Origin: HGM04593 sp045636545
GTDB lineage: Bacteria; Bacteroidota; Bacteroidia; Bacteroidales; Bacteroidaceae
Assembly: GCA_045636545.1 (NCBI GenBank)
Contig: JAZTXR010000028.1
Coordinates: 1 to 64,000 of the forward strand
Length of the DNA: 64,000 nt
Direction: 5' to 3'
Notes under the pieces: model-generated
The model's input: only the letters and a program-made list of their open reading frames with translations
Told to the model about the DNA's origin: nothing
Database searches by the model: none
Made by a program: the position numbers and the translations under genes
Part shown: in pieces, positions 9,629 through 18,006 of the stretch
How positions within the stretch are numbered: the first letter of the stretch is position 1
Layout of the letters: each line of letters begins with the position of its first letter

Positions 9629-10486
9629 ATGGCAAATGCCAAAAAGACATCCATCACAGTGAAGGTCGGCGGACAGAAGAAGAATTCAGCCCGCCGACCC
9701 TCTTCTACACGCAAAAGGAAACCGCGTGTCATGGCTACGTGGAAATACGTAGCCATAGCAATACTGATTACCACAGGCGTGTTGGCACTGGCCTACAAAC
9801 CGTTCATAGAGCCATCGTTCCACCGCTTCACGACCTGCAGCGGACACAAGATTTTCGGCTCGTGCATCCCCAAAGGATACTCGGTCTATGGAATAGACGT
9901 CTCGCACCACCAGGGCGAGATAAACTGGAAGAGACTGAAGAGCGGCACACCCGATGAGCCGCCAATAAGTTTCGCATACATAAAGTCAACGGAAGGCAGC
10001 AGCCACTGCGACAAACATTTTGCAAAGAACTGGAATGCCGCAAAGAGCAACGGTTTCGTGCGCGGCGCATACCACTATTTCGGTACGAAATCATCGGGCG
10101 AAAGCCAGGCGGCCATGTTCATAAGCAAGGTAAAACTTGAGAAAGGCGACTTGCCGCCAATGGTAGATGTGGAGGACGAGCCACAAGACCCGGCACTCTA
10201 CAGGGAGGAACTGAAGAAGTTCCTGTCAATAGTTGAAGAGCACTACAAGGTAAAGCCCATAATCTACACCTACAAGAAATTCCACACACGCCACATCGAC
10301 AACATCCATTTTGCCGATTACCCGCTTTGGATTGCACGGTACTATGTCACCGAACCCGGAATAGGCAAGGAATGGGCTATCTGGCAATGTACCGACAGAG
10401 GCCGTCTGCCGGGCATCAGAGAGAGAGTGGACATCAATGTGCTCAATGGTTCAATGGAGGAGTTGGAGAAGTTGAGGATAAAATAG
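9629..10486 (+). CDS. membrane-anchored GH25-family muramidase (lysozyme)
   Basis: Predicted cell-wall hydrolase cutting the MurNAc-GlcNAc bond. A basic cytoplasmic tail (about 1-37, many Lys/Arg) precedes one transmembrane segment (about 38-55), so the catalytic domain would face the periplasm. GH25 motifs: YGIDVSHHQG (first catalytic Asp), FAYIKSTEG, GAYHYF, and MVDVED with the conserved D-x-E pair; WAIWQCTDRG closes the barrel. The ATG at 9629 is chosen over a TTG three bases upstream because AAAGGA sits just ahead of it. It begins 18 bases after pfp and could be co-transcribed. The C-terminus meets the opposing DUF4476 gene with a one-base gap. Confidence 0.9.
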   Translation: MANAKKTSITVKVGGQKKNSARRPSSTRKRKPRVMATWKYVAIAILITTGVLALAYKPFIEPSFHRFTTCSGHKIFGSCIPKGYSVYGIDVSHHQGEINWKRLKSGTPDEPPISFAYIKSTEGSSHCDKHFAKNWNAAKSNGFVRGAYHYFGTKSSGESQAAMFISKVKLEKGDLPPMVDVEDEPQDPALYREELKKFLSIVEEHYKVKPIIYTYKKFHTRHIDNIHFADYPLWIARYYVTEPGIGKEWAIWQCTDRGRLPGIRERVDINVLNGSMEELEKLRIK

Positions 10487-10487
10487 T

Positions 10488-10919
10488 TCAACGACGCTTA
10501 CGCTCCATCAATAACTCTTCGGCCTTTTCCCTGCTTGAAAGAAAGGAGAACTCCTTTAATATAACATCGCATGCCCGTTTGTCTATGATGCGCGGTGCAA
10601 TATATTCAAGAGCCTGCAGTTTGTTTGAATCAAAGCTAAGGAGTGAAAGCATATCGGCACACTGGCTTGAGGTGAAATAGTTTCCGATGCAGGCAACACG
10701 TATCATTTTAATACGATCATTATCGAAAGACTCCTCTTTCAACAGAGAACGCAATAATTTAAAATCGGACTTATCCATTGCCATTGCACGCATGCGCAGC
10801 ATATTGGAGTGATTTGCGGCAGAAACTGTTGAGGAAGCTACACTTGAAACGGGTGAAGCCGCAAAAAGCGGCATTTGCATCATTGCTAAAAGCACGATTG
10901 GGAAAACTGTTCTTTTCAT
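10488..10919 (-). CDS. exported DUF4476-domain protein
   Basis: 143 residues: a signal peptide (MKRTVFPIVLLAMMQMPLFAAS), a Ser/Val/Ala-rich linker, then a helical domain of about 90 residues (DKSDFKLLRSLLKEESFDNDRIKM through LEYIAPRIIDKRACDVILKEFSF) that matches the pattern of DUF4476: two repeats of a hydrophobic helix pair with FTSSQ...LLSFDSNKL in between. This domain is found in exported Bacteroidetes proteins; its role is not known. The gene converges on the GH25 gene with a one-base gap, and no terminator hairpin is visible between them. Confidence 0.7.
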   Translation of the reverse strand: MKRTVFPIVLLAMMQMPLFAASPVSSVASSTVSAANHSNMLRMRAMAMDKSDFKLLRSLLKEESFDNDRIKMIRVACIGNYFTSSQCADMLSLLSFDSNKLQALEYIAPRIIDKRACDVILKEFSFLSSREKAEELLMERKRR

Positions 10920-11036
10920 AATCCTGAAATTCTTTTTGCAAATATCAGCAAATAAAATCTAGGACAAAGAGTGATTTACCCTAAAGTATTTTAGGACAAT
11001 CCCTATTTGGAAATATGCGCAATTCAAACAGATGGT

Positions 11037-12101
11037 CTATTCTTCAAGATATGCTGCGCTTGCGCTTGAATAGCGCCTCCAGGCATCGGTCATGGCAACA
11101 AAATCGGACGGTAGCGGAGAATCAAAATACATCTCCTCGCCTGTCACGGGATGCACAAAACCCAACGTCTTGGCATGCAGCGCCTGGCGCGGACAGAGTT
11201 TGAAGCAGTTACGCACAAACTGGCTGTACTTGCTGAAGTTGGTTCCTTTTAATATCTCGTCACCACCATAGACATCGTCGTTAAAGAGAATGTGACCGAT
11301 GTGTTTCATGTGTACCCTAATCTGGTGTGTGCGGCCGGTCTCGAGATTGCACTCCACAAGCGACACATAACTCAAGCGCTCGAGCACACGATAGTGTGTG
11401 ACTGCATATTTGCCAACGTTCTCATCGGGCGACACACACATCTGCAACCTGTTGCGCGGATTACGGGTTATGTTACCGACCACAATACCGCTATCATCCT
11501 TGGGGTTACCCCACACTACTGCATTATAGGTGCGCTTTGTAGTCTTCTTGAAGAACTGCATTCCCAAATGAGCCTTTGCAAAAGCGGTCTTTGCCACGAC
11601 AAGCAACCCCGATGTGTTCTTGTCGATGCGGTGTACAAGCCCCACCTGCGGGTCATTGGGGTCAAAATCGGGATTATCCTTCAAATGCCACGCAACGGCA
11701 TTGATGAGCGTGCCGTGGGTATTGCCGCATCCGGGATGTACCACAAGACCAGCCGGCTTGTTTACCACCATCAGGGCATCGTCCTCATAAACGACATCAA
11801 GAGGTATATCCTCGGGGACAATAGTATTGTCGTATGCAGGGGTGTCGTATGTAATTACAATCTCGTCAAACGGCTTTACCTTGTAATTGCTCTTGACAAC
11901 CTTGCCGTTGACAGAGATTGAGCCGGCATCGGCGGCCTGCTGTATCTTGTTGCGCGAGGTATGGGCAACGTGGTCGACAAGGAACTTGTCAATACGCACG
12001 GGCGCCTGCCCCCTGTCGGCTGTTATGCGAAGCTCACGAAAAAGGGACTCTTCGGCCTCAAGTTCATCAATATCAAGCAGTTCGGGATTCAACTCTTCCA
12101 T
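11037..12101 (-). CDS. rluD: RluA/RluD-family 23S rRNA pseudouridine synthase
   Basis: Isomerises uridine to pseudouridine in rRNA. The 354-residue protein has an S4 RNA-binding domain (about 30-95, with APVRIDKFLVDHV and SRNKIQQAADAG) and the catalytic domain with HRIDKNTSGLLVVAKT, where the Asp is the catalytic residue, followed by LETGRTHQIRVHM. The PASTA gene ends five bases upstream on the same strand, so the two are probably co-transcribed. The RluA family is certain; whether it modifies the RluD positions (1911/1915/1917) rather than another site is inferred from the S4 domain and length. Confidence 0.9.
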   Translation of the reverse strand: MEELNPELLDIDELEAEESLFRELRITADRGQAPVRIDKFLVDHVAHTSRNKIQQAADAGSISVNGKVVKSNYKVKPFDEIVITYDTPAYDNTIVPEDIPLDVVYEDDALMVVNKPAGLVVHPGCGNTHGTLINAVAWHLKDNPDFDPNDPQVGLVHRIDKNTSGLLVVAKTAFAKAHLGMQFFKKTTKRTYNAVVWGNPKDDSGIVVGNITRNPRNRLQMCVSPDENVGKYAVTHYRVLERLSYVSLVECNLETGRTHQIRVHMKHIGHILFNDDVYGGDEILKGTNFSKYSQFVRNCFKLCPRQALHAKTLGFVHPVTGEEMYFDSPLPSDFVAMTDAWRRYSSASAAYLEE

Positions 12102-12106
12102 AGGTA

Positions 12107-12784
12107 TCAGATATCAAAATTGGAATCAAAGACAGCCTCACCCTCTATGCCGTCATCCTTGCCACTGCCGATGACTACAGTCAACGAAGCGCCCTGAGGC
12201 ACAGTCTCGCCATTGGAAAGCAGCTTGCCATTGTAGCGCAGTTCATACACCCAATCCTTTTCACCGGGAATGGTATCCACACTCTCGATGACAAAGCCGG
12301 CAGCCTTTATGTGCGACTCGGCCTCGCGGTATGTACGGTTATCAATCACAGACGGGATGGCACGTTTGGGCTTGACTGCCGTATTCACGACAAGACCGAC
12401 CTTACGTCCCTCCTTTACGGCAGAACCCGCGGCGGGATATTGCATGATAACTTCATCTTCCAGCGCTTTTTCCTTGTAGCGGCGCTCAATGACCGCATAG
12501 TCCAGTTTTTCGGCAGCAAGGACAGTGGCAGCCTCATCAAGGACAATGCCGCATACATCGGGGACTTCACAAGCAACGTCATGGTTTGTATAACCATCAA
12601 TCCAACGGAGCGCAAGACATGGCAACACGGCAATGACAACAGCCATCGCCAAAAGATTCAGTGCCACCACCGTGAGTCTTTTCTTTATTGTCACTTTCCC
12701 TTTCTTCTTTGCCTTGCCACTCTTTGCAGGCTCTTTTTCCGTATTTTTCATACCAATAATGAATTCCATTAAAGAACGGGGCAT
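12107..12784 (-). CDS. PASTA-domain membrane protein
   Basis: 225 residues with a Lys-rich cytoplasmic N-terminus (KSGKAKKKGKVTIKKR), one transmembrane helix (about LTVVALNLLAMAVVIAVLP) and an extracytoplasmic part with two PASTA repeats (EVPDVCGIVLDEAATVL... and AIPSVIDNRTYREAESHI...). PASTA domains bind peptidoglycan or mediate envelope protein contacts; there is no kinase or penicillin-binding domain here. The frame is open to 13084, but a perfect promoter at 12809-12840 lies inside that extension, so translation must start downstream: ATG 12784 (chosen) or ATG 12769. It lies five bases upstream of rluD. Its partner and exact function are unknown. Confidence 0.82.
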   Translation of the reverse strand: MPRSLMEFIIGMKNTEKEPAKSGKAKKKGKVTIKKRLTVVALNLLAMAVVIAVLPCLALRWIDGYTNHDVACEVPDVCGIVLDEAATVLAAEKLDYAVIERRYKEKALEDEVIMQYPAAGSAVKEGRKVGLVVNTAVKPKRAIPSVIDNRTYREAESHIKAAGFVIESVDTIPGEKDWVYELRYNGKLLSNGETVPQGASLTVVIGSGKDDGIEGEAVFDSNFDI

Positions 12785-12808
12785 ATCCACACCACCGTCA
12801 ATCCAATG

Positions 12809-12840
12809 CAAAATTAATACAAGTTGGGGGCAAACACAAA
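12809..12840 (-). promoter_or_regulatory. promoter of the PASTA-rluD operon
   Basis: Minus strand TTTG (12837-12840), 20 bases, TAATTTTG (12809-12816): an exact match to the Bacteroidetes primary-sigma consensus. Predicted transcription start is near 12802, giving a short leader, and it decides the start codon of the PASTA gene. Confidence 0.75.
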
Positions 12841-12939
12841 AATAAGCCGACATTTTTGCCGTAGGCACGGGCAATAAGGCCAACAAAGCGTTTTTTAGGA
12901 ATTCTAATACCCCAACAACTGTGAGAAGCCGCTTTTTTC

Positions 12940-12969
12940 TTGCATTCTTTTTACTTTTGTTGTATCTTC
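12940..12969 (+). promoter_or_regulatory. promoter of the DUF4468 operon
   Basis: TTG (12940-12942), 19 bases, TATCTTCG (12962-12969), the common TAnnTTCG variant. It lies about 30 bases before the ATG at 12999 and excludes the upstream in-frame extension. Confidence 0.7.
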
Positions 12970-12998
12970 GCAAGGTTAAAAAGAGACAATTTACCGTT

Positions 12999-13598
12999 AT
13001 GAAAAAGATTATGTTCATACTTGTTCTGGCACTGATGTCGACAGCCGGAGCAGAGGCGCAGCTGATAAAGAAAAGGGCAGACAAAGAGAGCGTGGAAAAC
13101 AGTGCCTACAGGAGTGGCAAGGTTCCCGTTGTCAACGGCAAGGTGACTTTTGAAGCGGAAATATCCGCCGAAGGGCTCACTGCGGCACAGGTTGAGAAGA
13201 AAATGAACGACTGGATTGCCAAGCGCTATGTAAAGCCCACGGTAATATCGGCAAAACGCTTTGAGAGCGAAAAGCCGGGCACCGCTATAATCAAAGGCGA
13301 GGAGTACATTGTTTTCAGAAACACGTTCCTCGTGCTCAGCAGAGCGAGAATATACTATTACCTTACCCTCACGGCCAAGGACGGCAGCTGCGGATTCCAT
13401 CTTTCACGCATAACCTACTGGTATGATGACGAGGATGACAAAGGCGGCATAAAGATGATTGCCGAGGATTGGATAACCGATGACAATGCCTTCAACAAGA
13501 AAGGCGGTCTGAAGAAGTTCGAGGGCAAGTTCCGCTGCAAGACAATCGACCTCAAAGAGCAGCTTATAGAAGAACTCACCAAAGCTTTGAACGAATGA
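12999..13598 (+). CDS. exported DUF4468-domain protein
   Basis: 199 residues. A signal peptide (MKKIMFILVLALMSTAGAEAQ) is followed by a domain with VPVVNGKVTFEAEISAEGLTAAQ, MNDWIAKRY and a C-terminal YYYLTLTAKDGSC...ITYWYDDE stretch, the pattern of DUF4468, a family with a TATA-binding-like fold found in exported Bacteroidetes proteins; function unknown. The start is fixed by the signal peptide and by the promoter at 12940-12969. The stop codon overlaps the start of the next small gene (ATGA), so the two are translationally coupled. Confidence 0.75.
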   Translation: MKKIMFILVLALMSTAGAEAQLIKKRADKESVENSAYRSGKVPVVNGKVTFEAEISAEGLTAAQVEKKMNDWIAKRYVKPTVISAKRFESEKPGTAIIKGEEYIVFRNTFLVLSRARIYYYLTLTAKDGSCGFHLSRITYWYDDEDDKGGIKMIAEDWITDDNAFNKKGGLKKFEGKFRCKTIDLKEQLIEELTKALNE

Positions 13599-13765
13599 GA
13601 GCCGTTGACAAGACAAGATACATACTAAATGTGCTGTTCCTCATTGGAGCGGCAGTGACACTGGTCCTGTTTCTCATTGACAGCGACGGTTACGGGTTCA
13701 AGATAGCAGGAACGGCTGCGCTGACGTTCAAGATAATGGAGTTCATACTCCGTTTTGTAAACTGA
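13595..13765 (+). CDS. 56-residue membrane protein
   Basis: A short gene whose ATG overlaps the DUF4468 stop codon in the arrangement ATGA. It begins MRAVDKTRYILNVLFLIG and has two hydrophobic segments: about residues 10-28 and a shorter amphipathic one at about 36-55. The porin gene starts 10 bases later, so it sits tightly inside an operon, the main reason to think it is translated. No family recognised; it may help insert or regulate the neighbouring envelope proteins, which is a guess. Confidence 0.6.
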   Translation: MRAVDKTRYILNVLFLIGAAVTLVLFLIDSDGYGFKIAGTAALTFKIMEFILRFVN

Positions 13766-13775
13766 GAGACGGGCA

Positions 13776-15878
13776 ATGTTGAAGAGAGCATTATATCTGT
13801 TGGCTGTTATCGTGCCGGCCTTTGTCAACGGGCAGAGCCTGAAGACGATGAACAGCGACGGTCCGGGCGGTGGGCTCGGACACGGTGAAGTGTTCAACCC
13901 CTTCAAGGAGAGTGGGCACAGAGACAGTACCAAGAAGGCTGTCGCCGTTCCCAAGGAGATTCACCAATGGAAGATAGACCGCAGGTTAGGCCGCAGGATT
14001 GAGATTGAAGCCGACACCCTGCAGTTCATGTTCCAGAACCGCCACCTCACCGAGGGGGTCAACGGCGAGTACAACTTCCTTGGCAGCATGGGCACTCCCA
14101 GGCAGACAAGAATATTCTTCAACCGCCCCACAAGCACCACATTCGATTTCCTGCAACCGTATGACCACTTCTACACCACCCCCGACAGGTTCATATTCAC
14201 CGATACGAAATCGCCATACACGAACCTCACCTACCACTCATCGGGCAACAAGGTCGACGGCGATGACCACATAAGGGCATACTTCACGACCAATGCGGGA
14301 AAGAAGTTCGGTGTGGGATTCCTGTTCGACTACCTGTATGCACGCGGACGTTATGACAAGCAGTCGACATCACTCATAAACTTCTCACTCTTCTCGTTCT
14401 ACCGCAGCGACAGGTACAACTACCATCTGCTGGCAAGCCGCTACCGCATGAAGCAGAGGGAGAACGGCGGTATTACCGATGACCGTTACATAACCCGCCC
14501 CGAGGAGACCGACGGCGGAGGCACCAATATGGGAACGGCCGACATCCCCGTGAGACTGGATGCCACATGGAGCAGGAACGAGGTGTATGACATCTACTTC
14601 ACACACAACTATAATTGGGGCTATGACCGCGAGATTGTGCTGACAGACACCACAACCAACGCCACAGACACATTGGCAGTTGCCAATGACTCAATAGTGA
14701 CTGAGTTTGTAAAGGTGGCACGCCTGACACACACGGCCGACGTATCGTTTATCAGGCACGAGTATATAAACCACAGATTGCCAAGCAATTACTACGCCGA
14801 CACATATTTACCGCATGACTCGGTAGACAACACCAATGATCTTTCGATAGACAACAGGGTGGGCTTGTCGCTCTGCGAAGGATTCAAGAGATGGGCTTTC
14901 GCTGACATTACCGCATTTGCCGAACACAGATATGACCGTTACCTGTTGCCCGACACCCTCATTGGCAACCCGCAAGAGTTCAACAAGATATACAACGAAC
15001 ACTCATTGTTTGTGGGTGGAGAGATAGCAAGCACACACGGGAAGCATATCCGCTACCGCGCCGAGGGCGAGACTGCCATCCTTGGAGGCGAATTGGGAGC
15101 GTTCTCACTTGACGGCAACATTGACTTCAATTTCAAACTCGGGAAAAAGGACATCAACATATCGGCAAGGGCATTCATGAAGAACAACAGGCCATCGTTC
15201 TACTACCGCCACTACCACTCCGAGCATTTCTGGTGGGACAATGACCTTGCCAAGGAGTTCAAGACACGCATAGAGGGAAGCATTGAGATTCCATTTACAA
15301 GAACAAGACTGGATGCAAAGCTTGAGAATGTGAAGAACTACACCTACATTGCCAACCACTCACTCCTTGCCCCCAACAGGACCGATTACCTCAACCGCTT
15401 CAACGTGGAGCAGGAGAGCGGGAACATACAGGTCTTTGCTGCATCGTTGAAGCAGGATTTCAAATATGGCATTTTGAACCTGAACGCCGAAGCGACCTAC
15501 CAGTACAGCAGCAACCAGACAGTATTGCCGTTGCCGGCTCTCAACGCATACGCGAACATTTACCTGAAGTTCACGATTGCCAAGGTGCTGCACACCGAGA
15601 TTGGTGCCGATGCGTGGTACTTCACGAAATACCATGCACCGGAGTATATGCCAGCGTTGGGACAGTTCGTACAACAGAACCAGGCAAACAGAATTGAGAT
15701 AGGCGACTATCCTGTAGCAACGGTATATGCGAATTTCCAGCTTAAACAGACACGTTTCTACGTCAAATACTATCACGCGAACAAAGGATTGGGCAACGGC
15801 AACTATTTCACGACACCTCACCACCCGCTGACACCGTCGGTGCTATGGTTCGGCCTCTCCTGCAAGTTCTACAACTAA
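13776..15878 (+). CDS. putative porin (Porin_10 family)
   Basis: 700 residues with a signal peptide (MLKRALYLLAVIVPAFVNGQ) and an outer-membrane beta-barrel rich in alternating aromatic strands. The N-terminal part after the signal (IHQWKIDRRLGRRIEIEADTL, YNFLGSMGTPRQTRIFFNR, FLQPYDHFYTTPDRFIFTDTKSPYTNLTYHSSG) is characteristic of the Bacteroidetes 'putative porin' family, and the last strand ends SCKFYN with the expected terminal aromatic. Substrate unknown. It follows the 56-aa gene by 10 bases and precedes an oxidoreductase gene by 13 bases. Confidence 0.85.
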   Translation: MLKRALYLLAVIVPAFVNGQSLKTMNSDGPGGGLGHGEVFNPFKESGHRDSTKKAVAVPKEIHQWKIDRRLGRRIEIEADTLQFMFQNRHLTEGVNGEYNFLGSMGTPRQTRIFFNRPTSTTFDFLQPYDHFYTTPDRFIFTDTKSPYTNLTYHSSGNKVDGDDHIRAYFTTNAGKKFGVGFLFDYLYARGRYDKQSTSLINFSLFSFYRSDRYNYHLLASRYRMKQRENGGITDDRYITRPEETDGGGTNMGTADIPVRLDATWSRNEVYDIYFTHNYNWGYDREIVLTDTTTNATDTLAVANDSIVTEFVKVARLTHTADVSFIRHEYINHRLPSNYYADTYLPHDSVDNTNDLSIDNRVGLSLCEGFKRWAFADITAFAEHRYDRYLLPDTLIGNPQEFNKIYNEHSLFVGGEIASTHGKHIRYRAEGETAILGGELGAFSLDGNIDFNFKLGKKDINISARAFMKNNRPSFYYRHYHSEHFWWDNDLAKEFKTRIEGSIEIPFTRTRLDAKLENVKNYTYIANHSLLAPNRTDYLNRFNVEQESGNIQVFAASLKQDFKYGILNLNAEATYQYSSNQTVLPLPALNAYANIYLKFTIAKVLHTEIGADAWYFTKYHAPEYMPALGQFVQQNQANRIEIGDYPVATVYANFQLKQTRFYVKYYHANKGLGNGNYFTTPHHPLTPSVLWFGLSCKFYN

Positions 15879-15891
15879 AAACACACCAGCT

Positions 15892-16872
15892 ATGGACGTA
15901 ACCGTAAAATGGGGCTTTATAGGCTGTGGCGAAGCCACGGAGAAAAAGAGCGGCCCGGCATTCCCGCTGATAAAAGGCTCTGAGGTCATAGCCGTCATGG
16001 GGCGCGACAAGGAGAAGACCAAAGAGTATGCCAGACGACACAACATACAGCATTGGTACACCGATGCACAGGCTCTCATTGACGACCCGGAAGTGAATGC
16101 CGTGTACATTGCCACACCGCCATCGTCACACGCCACCTTTGCTATAATGTCCATGAAAGCAGGCAAGCCCGTATATGTAGAGAAACCGCTTGCCGCGAAC
16201 TACGAGGACTGCACACGCATAAACAGAGTCTCAAGGGAGACCGGCGTGCCCTGCTTTGTGGCATATTACCGCCGCTACCTGCCATACTTCCAAAAGGTGA
16301 GGGAACTGTTGCCGCAGATTGGCAATGTGCTCAACGTACAGATTCGCTTTGCAGTCCCGCCGCGCGACCTCGACTACAACCGCGAGAACCTTCCCTGGCG
16401 AGTAAATCCCGACATTGCCGGTGGCGGATACTTCTATGACCTTGCCCCGCACCAGATAGACCTTCTGCAGGAGCTGTTCGGCTGCATACTCTATGCCGAG
16501 GGATACAGCACCAACCGGGGCGGGCTCTACAAGGTGGAGGACACGGTGAGCGCCTGTTTCAAATTCGAGAGTGGCATCCCCGGCTCGGGTTCGTGGTGCT
16601 TTGTCTCGGACGAATCATCGAAAGAGGACCACATCGAGATTTTCGGCAGCAAAGGATGCCTGAAGTTCTCGGTCTTCACATTCGAGCCAATAGAACTGCG
16701 CACTGTAGAAGGTACAAAGCAGTTCAACATTCCCAACCCGCCATACGTGCAGCTACCACTCATACGCAACATTGTCGAGCACATACAGCGCAAAGGACAC
16801 TGTGAGTGCGACAGTGTGAGTGCAACACCCACAAACTGGGTTCTCGACAAGATTCTTGGCAAGATAATCTGA
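15892..16872 (+). CDS. Gfo/Idh/MocA-family NAD(P)-dependent oxidoreductase
   Basis: 326 residues. The N-terminal Rossmann fold shows GFIGCGEATEKKSGPAF, the family signature VYIATPPSSHATFAIMSMKAGKPVYVEKPLA with the EKP lysine, and a C-terminal domain with GGGYFYDLAPHQIDLLQELFG carrying the substrate-site Asp/His. Family members oxidise or epimerise sugars and cyclitols; the substrate cannot be read from sequence. No signal peptide, so cytosolic. Part of the plus-strand run: the next gene begins directly after its stop codon. Confidence 0.9.
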   Translation: MDVTVKWGFIGCGEATEKKSGPAFPLIKGSEVIAVMGRDKEKTKEYARRHNIQHWYTDAQALIDDPEVNAVYIATPPSSHATFAIMSMKAGKPVYVEKPLAANYEDCTRINRVSRETGVPCFVAYYRRYLPYFQKVRELLPQIGNVLNVQIRFAVPPRDLDYNRENLPWRVNPDIAGGGYFYDLAPHQIDLLQELFGCILYAEGYSTNRGGLYKVEDTVSACFKFESGIPGSGSWCFVSDESSKEDHIEIFGSKGCLKFSVFTFEPIELRTVEGTKQFNIPNPPYVQLPLIRNIVEHIQRKGHCECDSVSATPTNWVLDKILGKII

Positions 16873-17949
16873 ATGGAAGAAAGAAAAAAGACAAATAGAG
16901 GGTTCTCGTATATCAGAACAACAATCGCTATTGTAATCCTGACGTTCTGCATACCTGTTGCGGCACAGGAAAAGGCCTCTATTGGCTTCCTTGAAAGCAT
17001 AAAGAGGGTTACAATCAGAACTGTTGATTTTGTAGACCACATGCTGAACAGTCATGACACACTATACGTGGACGGGGATCTATATAACCTGACGGTAATG
17101 CCGCAATATCTGCTCGACAATGAACATTACCGCTTCACCTCACTGACAGACGGAAGACAGAGCATTGACATTGCCCCGGACGGTCGCCACAATTTAAGGT
17201 TGAATTTCGGTTGGCGATGGATTCTTGTGGGTTACAGTTACAATCTGAAGGGTGATAGCCCGCAATTCAATTTCAACACAAGCCTCTACACAACAAGGTT
17301 CGGGCTTGACCTGTTCTACCGCAAGAGCGATTCCGGATACAGAATATGTGGACTGAACGGATTTAATGACAGCAACACTTACCTAAAGAACTACAACGAG
17401 GACTTTGAAGGCTTACATGTAAGTCAGTTGGGAATTGAGCTTTGTTATGCTATTGACAAGCGTTTCTCATACGCGGCTGCATACAGTCAGTCAACCATGC
17501 AACGCAGGAGTGCCGGTTCCTTGATTCTGGGAGCCGGCTATAACCGTCAACGGTTCACCTTTGACCATGAGAAACTGGACCCGTTCATTGAAGGACAGTT
17601 GACTAATGGACTGAAATTCAAAGAAGCCGCATACAATGACATCAGCATACACTTGGGTTATTGCTACAACTGGGTCTTTGCAAGGAACTTCCTTGCCAGC
17701 ATGTCACTCTCTCCCGCCCTGGGATACAAGTTTGTAGCCATAAAATCAATAAAAGACATTATCAGCAAGGCGAACATAGGTTTCAACATGACATCACGCG
17801 CCGCACTGCTCTACAACAATGGCAGATACTATGCAGGCGCATCATTTGTATCACACACGTACCACTACAACAAGGAGGAGCTATCAATTCTGAACAGTTT
17901 CGGTATCCTGAAAGTGTATGTCGGATATAATTTCTGGCGCAGAAAATGA
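16873..17949 (+). CDS. exported DUF4421-family protein
   Basis: 358 residues with a signal peptide after a short basic leader (cleavage near PVAAQ, about residue 32). The body is beta-strand-rich (LNFGWRWILVGYSYNL, FNTSLYTTRFGLDLFYRKS, NFGI-type terminal strands ending VYVGYNFWRRK), consistent with a small outer-membrane barrel and with DUF4421. The ATG immediately follows the oxidoreductase stop without spacer, so translation is likely coupled. Function unknown. Confidence 0.75.
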   Translation: MEERKKTNRGFSYIRTTIAIVILTFCIPVAAQEKASIGFLESIKRVTIRTVDFVDHMLNSHDTLYVDGDLYNLTVMPQYLLDNEHYRFTSLTDGRQSIDIAPDGRHNLRLNFGWRWILVGYSYNLKGDSPQFNFNTSLYTTRFGLDLFYRKSDSGYRICGLNGFNDSNTYLKNYNEDFEGLHVSQLGIELCYAIDKRFSYAAAYSQSTMQRRSAGSLILGAGYNRQRFTFDHEKLDPFIEGQLTNGLKFKEAAYNDISIHLGYCYNWVFARNFLASMSLSPALGYKFVAIKSIKDIISKANIGFNMTSRAALLYNNGRYYAGASFVSHTYHYNKEELSILNSFGILKVYVGYNFWRRK

Positions 17950-17986
17950 AACAAGCAGGGCTTAGCCCTGCTTGTTTCATTTTCTG
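17940..17986. terminator. bidirectional terminator hairpin, 22-bp perfect stem
   Basis: Left arm 17940-17961, three-base loop tta, right arm 17965-17986, with A-rich and T-rich ends so it can work in both directions. The stop codon of the DUF4421 gene lies inside the left arm. It separates two converging genes. Confidence 0.85.
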
Positions 17987-18006
17987 TGAATTACTGCTTT
18001 CGCCTA

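Noticed and set aside
12785..13084. N-terminal extension of the PASTA protein
   Set aside because: A consensus promoter for this operon and the promoter and start of the opposite gene lie inside it.
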